8,890 nucleotides of DNA from DATMBL01 sp035559295. GTDB lineage: Bacteria > Desulfobacterota > Binatia > UBA9968. The notes below the pieces were generated by a model, which saw only the letters and a list, made by a program, of their open reading frames with translations, searched no databases and was not told the DNA's origin. The DNA lies in assembly GCA_035559295.1 (NCBI GenBank), contig DATMBL010000165.1, positions 1-8,890 on the forward strand, read 5' to 3'. A program made the translations under genes and the position numbers. This document shows, one piece after another, positions 1-6,595 of the stretch (positions are counted from its first letter, which is position 1; each line of letters opens with the position of its first letter).

Positions 1-408
1 AAGGGGGAAGAGTATGACAAGGGGTTTTACCTGCAGCCGACTTTGGTGACCAACGTCGATCCCGCTTCGCGTCTCCTCCAGGAAGAGTGTTTCGGCCCGG
101 CGCTGCCGATCGTGCGCGTGAAAAACCTCGATCATGCCATCGAACAGGCGAACAACTCGATTTTTGGGCTGGGGTCTTCGATTTGGACCCGTGACATCAA
201 CCGCGCGATGGCCGGCGCCGAAAGAATCGAGGCGGGTTACACCTGGATTAACTCGGCGCAGATCATTTACGATGAGCTGCCGTTCGGCGGGGTCAAGCAG
301 AGCGGCCTCGGTAAGGAACACGGCGAGGAGGCGATCGAGCACTATACCGATTCAAAATCCGTGGTGATCGCTACCGAGACGCAGTCCGAGATGATTGCGG
401 GCGAATAA
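1..408 (+). CDS. Aldehyde dehydrogenase, C-terminal fragment (cut by window start)
   Basis: The reading frame is open from base 1 to a TAA at 406-408, giving the last 135 residues of an NAD(P)+-dependent aldehyde dehydrogenase, a cytoplasmic enzyme that oxidises an aldehyde to a carboxylate. Family hallmarks in order are EECFGP (fragment residues 28-33), the NNSIFGL segment (about 51-57) and the LPFGGVKQSGLG stretch (about 93-104), which ends with the usual YT..KSV tail. The catalytic Cys and general-base Glu lie upstream of the window, so activity cannot be judged. The style is that of the broad betaine/semialdehyde dehydrogenase group; the substrate is unknown. A CoA ligase starts 68 bases downstream on the same strand, which suggests, but does not prove, a shared catabolic transcript. 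Confidence 0.93.
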   Translation, partial: KGEEYDKGFYLQPTLVTNVDPASRLLQEECFGPALPIVRVKNLDHAIEQANNSIFGLGSSIWTRDINRAMAGAERIEAGYTWINSAQIIYDELPFGGVKQSGLGKEHGEEAIEHYTDSKSVVIATETQSEMIAGE

Positions 409-476
409 CGAATCGCGGATAGAAGATAGCGCTGTTCGGTCAGTCGTCAATCCTCCAGCCTCGATCCTCAGCTTCC

Positions 477-2018
477 ATGCGCGTCGAATTGCCCGAGACA
501 TACAACGCGGCCACGACCTTTATCGACGAAAACATCGCTCGCGGGCGCGGCCTGCGAACAGCGATCTACTACCAAGACCGCGCCATCACCTACCAGGAGC
601 TATTCGAACGAGTCAACCGTACCGGTAACGCCCTGCGCGAGCTCGGGGTCGAGATCGAGCAGCGGGTTTTACTGGTGCTGCCGGACTGCCCGGAGTTCGC
701 CTATGGCTTTTTCGGGGCGATCAAAATTGGCGCGGTACCGATACCGACGAACCCGTGGATGTCGGCGCGCGACTACGCCTACTTGCTGCAGGACAGCAGG
801 GCGCGGGTGGTGATCGCGCACGAATCGATCCTTCCCGAAATCGAAAAAGTCGCTGGCGATGCTCGCTACCTCAAGCACTGCATCGGCGTCGGCGAACGAA
901 CCGGCCGGGCGGCTCCCTTCGAGACGCTCCTCGACCGAGCTTCAGACCAACTCGCCCCCGAACCGACGAGTCGCGACGATGTCTGCTTCTGGGGGTATAC
1001 CTCCGGCAGCACCGGACCGCCGAAGGGCGCCGTGCACCTGCAGCATGACATGATCACGATCACCGACCTGTTCGTCAAGCCGGTGCTGGGCATGAACGAG
1101 AACGATATCTGTTTTTCCGCGTCCAAGTTGTTTTTCGCCTACGGGCTCGGTAACTCGCTCTACTTCCCCTTCCGCTTCGGCGCGGCCAGCGTCCTCTGGC
1201 CCGAACGTCCGGAGCCGGAAAAAACGCTGCAGGTGATCGAGCGGTATCGGCCGACGTTCTTTTTTTCCGTCCCGACGCTTTACGCCCGCCTCTTGCGGGT
1301 GGAAAAGCACTATGACTTGAGCTCGCTCCGGATCTGTCTCTCCTCGGGAGAGCCACTGCCGCCGGCCCTGTTCCATCAGTGGAGGGACCGCTTCGGCGTG
1401 GAGCTGCTCGACGTCGTTGGCTCGACCGAAGCGACGCACGATTTCCTGGCGAATCGCCCGGGACGGGCCAAACCCGGCAGTAGCGGCGAGGTCACGCCTG
1501 CGTTCGAGGCGAAGATCGTCGATGATCAGGGACTTGAAGTGGCGGCCGGGGAGGTCGGCAATTTGCTAGTCAAAGGAGACGCTACCGCCCCCTATTATTG
1601 GAACAAGCACGAGCAAACCAAGAAGACCATGCTCGGCGAGTGGCTCAAGACGGGCGATACCTACTATCGAGACGCCGAAGGATACTACTGGTACTGTGGC
1701 CGTTCGGATGACATGCTCAAGGTCGGCGGGCTGTGGGTGTCGCCGATCGAGATCGAAAACACCCTGCTCGAGCACCCCGCAGTCCTGGAGGCCGCGGTCG
1801 TCGGCGACCTCGATGCGGACGGTTTGGCCAAGCCCAAAGCCTACGTCTTGCTGAAGAGCGAATTCCGACCGAGCGACGCACTCAAAATCGAACTCCAGTC
1901 GCTGGTCAAGAGCAAGCTCGCGCCGTACAAATACCCTCGCTGGGTCGAGTTCGTCGACGATCTCCCCAAGACGGTCACGGGTAAGATCCAGCGATTCCGT
2001 TTGCGCGCCCCGAGCTAG
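477..2018 (+). CDS. Benzoate-CoA ligase family acyl-CoA synthetase (AMP-forming)
   Basis: This 513-residue protein belongs to the ANL adenylate-forming superfamily and should convert a carboxylic acid, ATP and CoA to an acyl-CoA, AMP and pyrophosphate in the cytoplasm. The P-loop YTSGSTGPPKG is at residues 174-184, the acyl-binding stretch KLFFAYGLGNSLYFPF is near 217-232, the GSTE motif is at 315-318, KTGD is at 391-394, the hinge GRSDDMLKVGG starts near 408, and the C-terminal catalytic Lys (TGK) is residue 503, so it looks intact. The FFAYGLGNSLYF and GSTEATHDFLANRPG stretches resemble benzoate- and 4-hydroxybenzoate-CoA ligases, and the length is typical. The ATG at 477 aligns with the usual family N-terminus (LPE.YNAAT), but no Shine-Dalgarno sequence is seen before it. 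An aromatic acid substrate is the best guess; another organic acid is possible. The next gene begins 31 bases after the stop. Confidence 0.93.
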   Translation: MRVELPETYNAATTFIDENIARGRGLRTAIYYQDRAITYQELFERVNRTGNALRELGVEIEQRVLLVLPDCPEFAYGFFGAIKIGAVPIPTNPWMSARDYAYLLQDSRARVVIAHESILPEIEKVAGDARYLKHCIGVGERTGRAAPFETLLDRASDQLAPEPTSRDDVCFWGYTSGSTGPPKGAVHLQHDMITITDLFVKPVLGMNENDICFSASKLFFAYGLGNSLYFPFRFGAASVLWPERPEPEKTLQVIERYRPTFFFSVPTLYARLLRVEKHYDLSSLRICLSSGEPLPPALFHQWRDRFGVELLDVVGSTEATHDFLANRPGRAKPGSSGEVTPAFEAKIVDDQGLEVAAGEVGNLLVKGDATAPYYWNKHEQTKKTMLGEWLKTGDTYYRDAEGYYWYCGRSDDMLKVGGLWVSPIEIENTLLEHPAVLEAAVVGDLDADGLAKPKAYVLLKSEFRPSDALKIELQSLVKSKLAPYKYPRWVEFVDDLPKTVTGKIQRFRLRAPS

Positions 2019-2049
2019 CCGGCAGGGCCGCAGATCTACCGGAGCGATC

Positions 2050-2757
2050 ATGGAAATCAAAGACCTCAAAGAGAGACTCGCCTATGCCTGCAACATCCTG
2101 GCTTACGAGGGGCACTGGGATAACATTCTCGGGCACGTTTCGGTGCGCATCCCCGGAAAAGACCGCATCCTCATGAAGCCCCATAGCTTTGGCTTCGAGG
2201 AAATCCGCCCGCAGCATATCATCGAAGTCGATCTCGACGGCAACAAGGTCGCCGGCAAGCACGAACGTCACTCGGAAGTTTTCATTCATACCGAAATATA
2301 CAAAGCCCGTCCCGACGTGAATTGCGTCGTTCACTCCCATCCGCCGTACGCCGTCGCGCTTGGCGCGCTCAACCAGAGGCTGCGGCCGATCAGCCACGAA
2401 GGCAATATCTTTTATGACGGCTTGCCGCTCTTCGACTCGACGACCGCGCTCATTAGAACCCCGGAACTGGGGCGCGAAGTCGCCAAGTGCCTTGGCCCGT
2501 ACCGGGGCGTTTTGATGAAGAATCACGGTTCCACCGTGGTTGGCCCGAGCATCGAAGTCGCTACTCTCTACGCGGTTTTTCTCGAGAAAGCCGCGCGCAT
2601 CCAGCTGCTCGCCACCGCCTCGGGCGAGCCGTCGTGGACGAGCGACGAGGAGGCGGCGATCAAATACGAGCAAATTTACACGCCCCAGCGCTTGGACTCG
2701 ATGTGGCGGTACTTCGTCCGGCGCGCCGAAAAGATGCGCAAGACAAACGCCTCGTAA
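2050..2757 (+). CDS. Class II aldolase/adducin family protein
   Basis: This 235-residue cytoplasmic protein is of the fuculose-phosphate-aldolase fold, a family of divalent-metal-dependent aldolases, epimerases, dehydratases and some decarboxylases. Metal ligands are visible as HSH (His95 and His97) and KNHG (His159), and the likely catalytic acid/base Glu76 sits in the HSE segment. The N-terminal GHVSVR segment (28-33) is also typical. The ATG at 2050 follows a GGAG at about 2041-2044 with proper spacing. It lies 31 bases after the CoA ligase and 61 bases before a decarboxylase-like gene, so it probably works on the same substrate chain. The family includes 3,4-dihydroxyphthalate decarboxylases of Gram-positive phthalate degradation, which would fit the neighbours, but a retro-aldol enzyme is equally compatible. 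The exact reaction is not assigned. Confidence 0.9.
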   Translation: MEIKDLKERLAYACNILAYEGHWDNILGHVSVRIPGKDRILMKPHSFGFEEIRPQHIIEVDLDGNKVAGKHERHSEVFIHTEIYKARPDVNCVVHSHPPYAVALGALNQRLRPISHEGNIFYDGLPLFDSTTALIRTPELGREVAKCLGPYRGVLMKNHGSTVVGPSIEVATLYAVFLEKAARIQLLATASGEPSWTSDEEAAIKYEQIYTPQRLDSMWRYFVRRAEKMRKTNAS

Positions 2758-2783
2758 ACCGCACGCGTTGCGCGATTAACGAG

Positions 2784-2812
2784 TTGGCAAACCCCGTCAA
2801 CCGTGTTACATA
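2784..2812 (+). promoter_or_regulatory. Candidate promoter for the decarboxylase-like gene, leaderless
   Basis: A -35-like TTGGCA (2784-2789) and a -10-like TACATA (2807-2812) are separated by 17 bases, and a TG at 2804-2805 gives an extended -10 element. A start seven bases beyond the -10 would fall on the A of the ATG at 2819. No Shine-Dalgarno sequence precedes that ATG, which supports a leaderless message. Confidence 0.5.
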
Positions 2813-2818
2813 CGCCGC

Positions 2819-3781
2819 ATGGGTGTCAAGCTTCGTCTGACGCTGGCTTGTGGAGATTACGAAATCATTCGCGCGCTCAAGGAAGGCGTCGTTACACCGG
2901 ACGGCATCGAGTTGACGGTCTTGACCGATATGACCTCCGATGTGCGCCACTGGCGCATGTTGCGAAACCGCGAGTTCGATGTCGCCGAGTTGTCGATGTC
3001 GAACTACATGATCGCCCGAACCAAGGGCTTGCCGTTTACCGCGATCCCGGTTTTCCTCCATCGTCGTTTCCGCCACGGTTTCGTGTTTTTGAACGCCGCG
3101 AGCGGGATCGCGCGACCGGCGGATCTCATCGGCCGAAAGGTTGGTCTGAGAAACTTCTCGGCAACCGCCAACCTGTGGATCCGCGGCATTCTCGAGCACG
3201 AATATCAGGTGCCGCACCGGGAGATTCGCTGGTACAAGCAAGACGAAGAAGAAGTCGAGTTCACGCCTCCGGCCGATCTCGCGCTCGAGCGCATCCCGCC
3301 CGGTCAAAGCGTCGAGCGCATGCTGCTCGATGGCGAACTCCAGGCCGTCATCCACCCGGAGATCATTCAGCCCGTGCTCGACAAGGACCCGCGCGTCACG
3401 CGCTTGTTCCCCAACTACAAAGACCTGGAAATCGACTACTACCGGCGAACGGGAATCTTTCCGATCATGCACACCACCGCGATCCGCCAGGAGATCGTGG
3501 ACCGTCATCCATGGGTTCCAATCAACCTTTTCGAAGCCTTTGAACGCTCGAAGCTCATCGCTTACCAGCGTATGCAGAACCCGCGCATCGTTCCGCTGGC
3601 ATGGTTCCGCCATGCGCTGGAGGAACAGGAAGAGCTGCTCGGAACCGATCCGTGGCGCTACGGTCTCGGCAACGAAAACCGTCGCAACCTCGAGACCCTC
3701 ATGGGGTATTCGCTCAAGCAAGGGTTGATTCCGAGGACCCTGTCAATCGATGAGCTCTTTGCCCCGACTGAAGTCAAGTAG
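2819..3781 (+). CDS. 4,5-dihydroxyphthalate decarboxylase-like protein (periplasmic-binding fold)
   Basis: This 320-residue protein resembles 4,5-dihydroxyphthalate decarboxylase (Pht5 type), an enzyme that turns 4,5-dihydroxyphthalate into protocatechuate and that uses a substrate-binding-protein fold. Family-like stretches are the start LTLACGDYEIIRAL (7-20), FDVAELSMSNY (53-63), the DLIGRKVGLR segment (102-111), TGIFPIMHT (211-219) and the C-terminal DPWRYGLGNENR (277-288). There is no signal peptide or lipobox, so a cytoplasmic enzyme is more likely than a transporter subunit, although databases often label relatives 'ABC transporter substrate-binding protein'. The ATG at 2819 matches the family N-terminus and has no Shine-Dalgarno site; a promoter-like sequence ends six bases before it. 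The context with a benzoate-type CoA ligase and a class II aldolase supports aromatic acid breakdown. The true substrate is unknown. Confidence 0.85.
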   Translation: MGVKLRLTLACGDYEIIRALKEGVVTPDGIELTVLTDMTSDVRHWRMLRNREFDVAELSMSNYMIARTKGLPFTAIPVFLHRRFRHGFVFLNAASGIARPADLIGRKVGLRNFSATANLWIRGILEHEYQVPHREIRWYKQDEEEVEFTPPADLALERIPPGQSVERMLLDGELQAVIHPEIIQPVLDKDPRVTRLFPNYKDLEIDYYRRTGIFPIMHTTAIRQEIVDRHPWVPINLFEAFERSKLIAYQRMQNPRIVPLAWFRHALEEQEELLGTDPWRYGLGNENRRNLETLMGYSLKQGLIPRTLSIDELFAPTEVK

Positions 3782-3793
3782 CGCGGCCGCTCG

Positions 3794-3822
3794 TTGCACT
3801 TCCGAAGGCGATGGCGTAGATT
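3794..3822 (+). promoter_or_regulatory. Weak candidate promoter upstream of the 120-residue gene
   Basis: TTGCAC (3794-3799) and TAGATT (3817-3822) are spaced by 17 bases in the 141-base gap before the GTG at 3923. The -35 matches consensus poorly and the -10 fairly. A transcript would have a leader of roughly 95 bases. This is a consensus match only. Confidence 0.25.
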
Positions 3823-3922
3823 TCTTGCGGCCTGACCGCCTACGTTCCCGCCGTCCTTTCCAGTCACGCGCTACCTAGGAGCCTCAGGCCATGACTCCGG
3901 AGACCGAGGGGAGGAAACACGC

Positions 3923-4285
3923 GTGTTTGGCAAAGGGCTCTACCAAGAAGAGGAGCGGTTGCTGCGTGAAATCATTCGCAGCATCGATAAGAGAATCGAC
4001 TATAGCGCTCGCGAAGGCGAGGGCTCCCGTTTCCACCTGCGTATGACGGCGCGCGGCCTGCACGCGGACGTATCGCTCGATATGGAACACCTGACGGCCG
4101 CACGAACCGATGCCGCGGTCCGCCATCAAATTCGTCAGAAAATCAAGGCGCGCTATGACCATCTGGACAAATCCCGTTACGGCAGCGACGTGCTGGGAAT
4201 AAAACCCGCCAAGCTGTTGCGCGCCGCGCCCAAACCGGAAGCGCATCCGCAGGGTCGGGGCTTCGGTCGAGGCCCGCGGCGCTGA
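3923..4285 (+). CDS. Uncharacterised 120-residue charged protein
   Basis: I do not recognise this gene. It starts with GTG, preceded by a strong Shine-Dalgarno sequence GGGGAGG (3908-3914) eight bases upstream, which decides the start. The protein is rich in Arg, Lys, His and Glu, with no signal peptide, membrane segment or cysteine. Residues about 5-25 look like a charged helix, 34-55 could form strands (FHLRMTARGLHADVSLDM), 58-85 look helical and basic (RHQIRQKIKARYDHLDKSR), and the tail from about 95 is Pro/Gly/Arg-rich and probably disordered. That order (helix, strands, helix, basic tail) hints at a small cytoplasmic, perhaps nucleic-acid-binding protein, but this is inference only. It sits 76 bases before the isocitrate lyase-family gene and could be co-transcribed with it. 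Confidence 0.7.
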   Translation: MFGKGLYQEEERLLREIIRSIDKRIDYSAREGEGSRFHLRMTARGLHADVSLDMEHLTAARTDAAVRHQIRQKIKARYDHLDKSRYGSDVLGIKPAKLLRAAPKPEAHPQGRGFGRGPRR

Positions 4286-4361
4286 GTGTTTTGGGCTTCT
4301 GGGCCGCTGGGCCCATGGTCGCCCGCAATGGCTCGCTCTACAACGCTCGGAAGGAAACGCT

Positions 4362-5225
4362 ATGGAAAAAGCCGAAAGGATCCGCCGCCATCTTGAGGAA
4401 CAGCGCCGCATCCTCATGCCCGGTGTTTTCGACGCGCTCAGCGCGAAGATCGCAAGCCGGGCCGGGTTCGAAGTGATCTTCATCACCGGCTACAGCCTGT
4501 CGGCGACCCTCCTGGGCGAGCCCGATTTCGGTCTGCTCACGCAGACCGAAATGCTCTCCGCCGCTCGACGCGTCTGCGCGGTCACCGATATCCCGGTCAT
4601 CGTCGATGCCGATACCGGCTACGGCAACGCGATCAACGTCATCCGCACCGTCGAGGAACTGACGCGCGCGGGCGCTGCAGGCATGTTCCTCGAAGACCAG
4701 GTTTGGCCAAAGCGCTGCGGTCACATGAAGGGCAAGCAGGTGATCCCGCTCGACGAATACTTAAAGAAACTTCGGGCCGCTTTGGCGACGAGGGCAAAAA
4801 GGGACTTCTACATCGTTGCGCGCACCGACGCGCGCCAGTCGCTCGGCCTCGAGGAAGCCATCAGGCGTGGACAGGCTTTTAAACAGGCGGGCGCGGACGC
4901 CGTCTTTATCGAGGCGCCCGAGAGCCGCGAGGAGATGAAAGAAATCGCGCGCAACGTACCCGGCCCGCTGGTCGCCAATATGCTCGAGCGCGGCGTGACG
5001 CCGCTCATGACACCCGAGGAACTCCATGAACTTGGATTCGATCTCGTAGTTTGGCCGCTCGCGCCGCTCTACGCCGTCGCGCAGTGTTTGACCGAAGTCT
5101 ACGGTACGCTTCGCAACCAGGGATCCACCCACGCGATTTTGCACAAGCTCATGCCGTTCGAAGAATTCAACGCGATCGTCGGACTCGAGAAAAAATACGC
5201 GCTCGATCAACAATACGGGAGTTAG
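4362..5225 (+). CDS. Isocitrate lyase/PEP mutase family protein, probable C-C lyase
   Basis: This 287-residue protein has the alpha/beta-barrel of the isocitrate lyase/PEP mutase superfamily, Mg2+-dependent cytoplasmic enzymes acting on oxyacids. Visible motifs are ITGYSLSA (41-48), DADTGYG (82-88, metal and substrate binding), FLEDQ (109-113) and KRCGH (117-121). The Cys119 of KRCGH is the catalytic acid/base in isocitrate, 2-methylisocitrate and dimethylmalate lyases and is missing in PEP mutases and in some oxaloacetate decarboxylases, so a C-C lyase is favoured. The product would be pyruvate or a similar 2-oxoacid, and the substrate is not known. The length fits the 2-methylisocitrate lyase group rather than the much longer true isocitrate lyases. 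The ATG follows AAGGA (4351-4355) at good spacing. It ends 39 bases from the convergent dnaN gene and may be the last step of the catabolic block. Confidence 0.92.
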   Translation: MEKAERIRRHLEEQRRILMPGVFDALSAKIASRAGFEVIFITGYSLSATLLGEPDFGLLTQTEMLSAARRVCAVTDIPVIVDADTGYGNAINVIRTVEELTRAGAAGMFLEDQVWPKRCGHMKGKQVIPLDEYLKKLRAALATRAKRDFYIVARTDARQSLGLEEAIRRGQAFKQAGADAVFIEAPESREEMKEIARNVPGPLVANMLERGVTPLMTPEELHELGFDLVVWPLAPLYAVAQCLTEVYGTLRNQGSTHAILHKLMPFEEFNAIVGLEKKYALDQQYGS

Positions 5226-5232
5226 CCTGAGG

Positions 5233-5263
5233 AAAAACACCGGCGTCGCGCGGCCAAGGCCGG
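5233..5263 (-). terminator. Candidate intrinsic terminator of dnaN
   Basis: Read on the minus strand just after the dnaN stop, CCGGC (5263-5259) pairs with GCCGG (5244-5240) and is followed by TGTTTTT (5239-5233). An inner GGCCAAGGCC (5252-5261) can form a competing hairpin. The T-run exists only in the minus direction, so it would end dnaN transcripts and not those of the convergent lyase gene. The stem is only five base pairs. Confidence 0.45.
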
Positions 5264-5264
5264 A

Positions 5265-6371
5265 CTAGAGCCGCATCGGCATCAGCACGTAGAGATAACC
5301 CTCGTTTCCCGGTTGCCGGATAACGCTCGGGCTAAGCTCGTCCTTGAGCTCGAGATCGACTTCGCCTTCGCTTCGAAGCACGCTTAAAGCATCAATAATG
5401 TAGCGGGCGTTAAACCCTATCGTGAGCGGGTGACCATGGTACTCGATTTCAACTTCTTCAGCAGCCTCGCCGAGGTCCGGGTTGTTCGCGGAAACCGACA
5501 CTTTCCCGGTGCCGAACTCCATCTTCACTCCCTTATAGCGCTCGCTCGAAAGGATCGATACGCGTCTGAGCGCCTGGAGAAAATCTGCATGGCCGACCTT
5601 CGCAATGTTGGGATTCCCCTTCGGCACCACCTTCGTGTAATCGGGAAAATCGCCGTCGATGAGCCGCATGAACAGTTCGACGCGGTCCTTGACCACCAGT
5701 CCCATGTTCTCTCTGAAGCCGATCCCCACCACCTCGTCGTCGGCGTTTTCGAGCATTTTTTTCAGTTCCGCCAAACCTTTGCGCGGCAAAATCACGCCTT
5801 TGCTCAACCCGAGAGAGCCCAGTGACCTTTCGTCGTACGCGAGGCGGTGGCCGTCGGTTGCAACCATTCTGACGTTGCCGTCATTTCCTTGCTCGAGAAA
5901 AACCCCGTTCAGGCTGTAACGCGTCTCGTCCGTCGAAACCGCAAAGATCGTCCGTTCGATCATCCCCCGAATGGCCGAACCCGGCAGCGAAGCCAAATGC
6001 CGCGTCTCGATCTTCGGAAACTGCGGAAACTCCCGAGCATCGAGACCGACGATTTTGAAAACCGATTTGCCGCTCCGCACCTCGACCCAGTCGTTTTCGA
6101 GCCGCTTCAAATGGACGCGCTCGTCCGGCACCTCGCGGATGATCTCGTAGAGTTTTTTCGCATTGACCGTAACGCTGCCCTCACTTATAACCTCGCTCTC
6201 CGCGCTGGCGCGAACGCCCACCTCGAGATCGGTTGCCGTCACTTTGAGCTTTGCCTTCTGCGCTTCGAGCAGAACGTTCGCGAGAATCGGCATCGTGTTC
6301 CGGCGTTCGACAATGCTCTGTGTCCAGTACAGCGCGGCTAAGAGATCGCCGCGCTGCGCCTCAATTTCCAT
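5265..6371 (-). CDS. dnaN: DNA polymerase III subunit beta (sliding clamp)
   Basis: This 368-residue protein is the beta sliding clamp, a ring-shaped dimer that encircles DNA at the fork and holds polymerase III and many repair factors. It is collinear with the family over its whole length. The N-terminal region carries the familiar run around residues 9-35 (LLAALYWTQSIVERRNTMPI), the middle has DGHRLAYDERS (172-182), and it ends in the near-universal YVLMPMRL, the hydrophobic-cleft region that binds client peptides. The length is close to the usual 366-380. The start ATG at 6371 has a clear GGAGG Shine-Dalgarno sequence just upstream (about 6375-6380 on the minus strand). It follows dnaA in the same direction across 225 bases that hold the putative origin, and it has its own promoter candidate at 6399-6426. 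No recF follows; the next gene is convergent. Confidence 0.99.
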   Translation of the reverse strand: MEIEAQRGDLLAALYWTQSIVERRNTMPILANVLLEAQKAKLKVTATDLEVGVRASAESEVISEGSVTVNAKKLYEIIREVPDERVHLKRLENDWVEVRSGKSVFKIVGLDAREFPQFPKIETRHLASLPGSAIRGMIERTIFAVSTDETRYSLNGVFLEQGNDGNVRMVATDGHRLAYDERSLGSLGLSKGVILPRKGLAELKKMLENADDEVVGIGFRENMGLVVKDRVELFMRLIDGDFPDYTKVVPKGNPNIAKVGHADFLQALRRVSILSSERYKGVKMEFGTGKVSVSANNPDLGEAAEEVEIEYHGHPLTIGFNARYIIDALSVLRSEGEVDLELKDELSPSVIRQPGNEGYLYVLMPMRL

Positions 6372-6398
6372 AGCTCCTCCGCACTACTCTCCCTTCCC

Positions 6399-6426
6399 TA
6401 TATATAAATCGGAATAGGAGTAGCAA
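6399..6426 (-). promoter_or_regulatory. Candidate dnaN promoter overlapping the unwinding site
   Basis: On the minus strand TTGCTA (6426-6421) and TATATA (6404-6399) are spaced by 16 bases, each matching four of six consensus bases. The predicted start is about 6392, some 20 bases before the dnaN ATG and upstream of its Shine-Dalgarno site. The -35 lies within the triplet run and the -10 lies in the AT-rich tract, and a DnaA box sits seven bases upstream of the -35, so DnaA could influence this promoter. Confidence 0.5.
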
Positions 6427-6433
6427 TAGAGGC

Positions 6434-6442
6434 TGTGAATAA
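6434..6442 (-). promoter_or_regulatory. DnaA box, TTATTCACA
   Basis: The minus strand reads TTATTCACA, a full match to TTATNCACA. It is the box directly next to the triplet run and AT-rich tract, so it is the likely loading point for DnaA on the opening strand. It is also close to the dnaN promoter. Confidence 0.75.
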
Positions 6443-6553
6443 GCCGCATAACCAAAAAACCTTCCCGAGACCGGCCGCTTACCTTGTGGGTTCAGGACGG
6501 ATGCAGTTACCGCTCTTCCGTTCTGGACGCAAACGTCGGGCGTGGTCCCCTCG

Positions 6554-6562
6554 TTATGCACA
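6554..6562 (+). promoter_or_regulatory. DnaA box, TTATGCACA
   Basis: The plus strand reads TTATGCACA, a full match to TTATNCACA. It lies 33 bases, about three helical turns, from the next box at 6587 in the same orientation, so both would sit on the same DNA face. Confidence 0.75.
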
Positions 6563-6586
6563 GCTGATCCAGGGTCGCAGCACAGG

Positions 6587-6595
6587 TTGTCCACA
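6587..6595 (+). promoter_or_regulatory. DnaA box, TTGTCCACA, at the end of dnaA
   Basis: The plus strand reads TTGTCCACA, which fits the relaxed TTRTCCACA form. It abuts the dnaA stop codon (TAG at 6599-6597 on the minus strand), with one base between them. Confidence 0.7.

Noticed and set aside
2660..3721. Minus-strand open frame of 353 codons opposite the decarboxylase-like gene.
   Set aside because: It is an antisense shadow typical of GC-rich coding DNA, with no known family features.
3891..4046. ATG frame of 51 codons starting upstream of the GTG at 3923.
   Set aside because: It is out of frame with the longer gene, stops early and has no Shine-Dalgarno site of its own.
4300..4315. Six-base-pair hairpin TGGGCC/GGCCCA between the 120-residue gene and the lyase gene.
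   Set aside because: There is no T-run after it, so it is not a convincing terminator; no other role is evident.
3884..4486. Minus-strand open frame of 200 codons covering the 120-residue gene.
   Set aside because: It is low-complexity, rich in Arg, Ser and Ala, spans two plus-strand genes and lacks a start signal, while the plus-strand GTG has a strong Shine-Dalgarno site.
6459..6464. T-run on the minus strand downstream of dnaA as a possible terminator.
   Set aside because: No stable stem precedes it; only a three-base-pair CCG/CGG pairing is visible.
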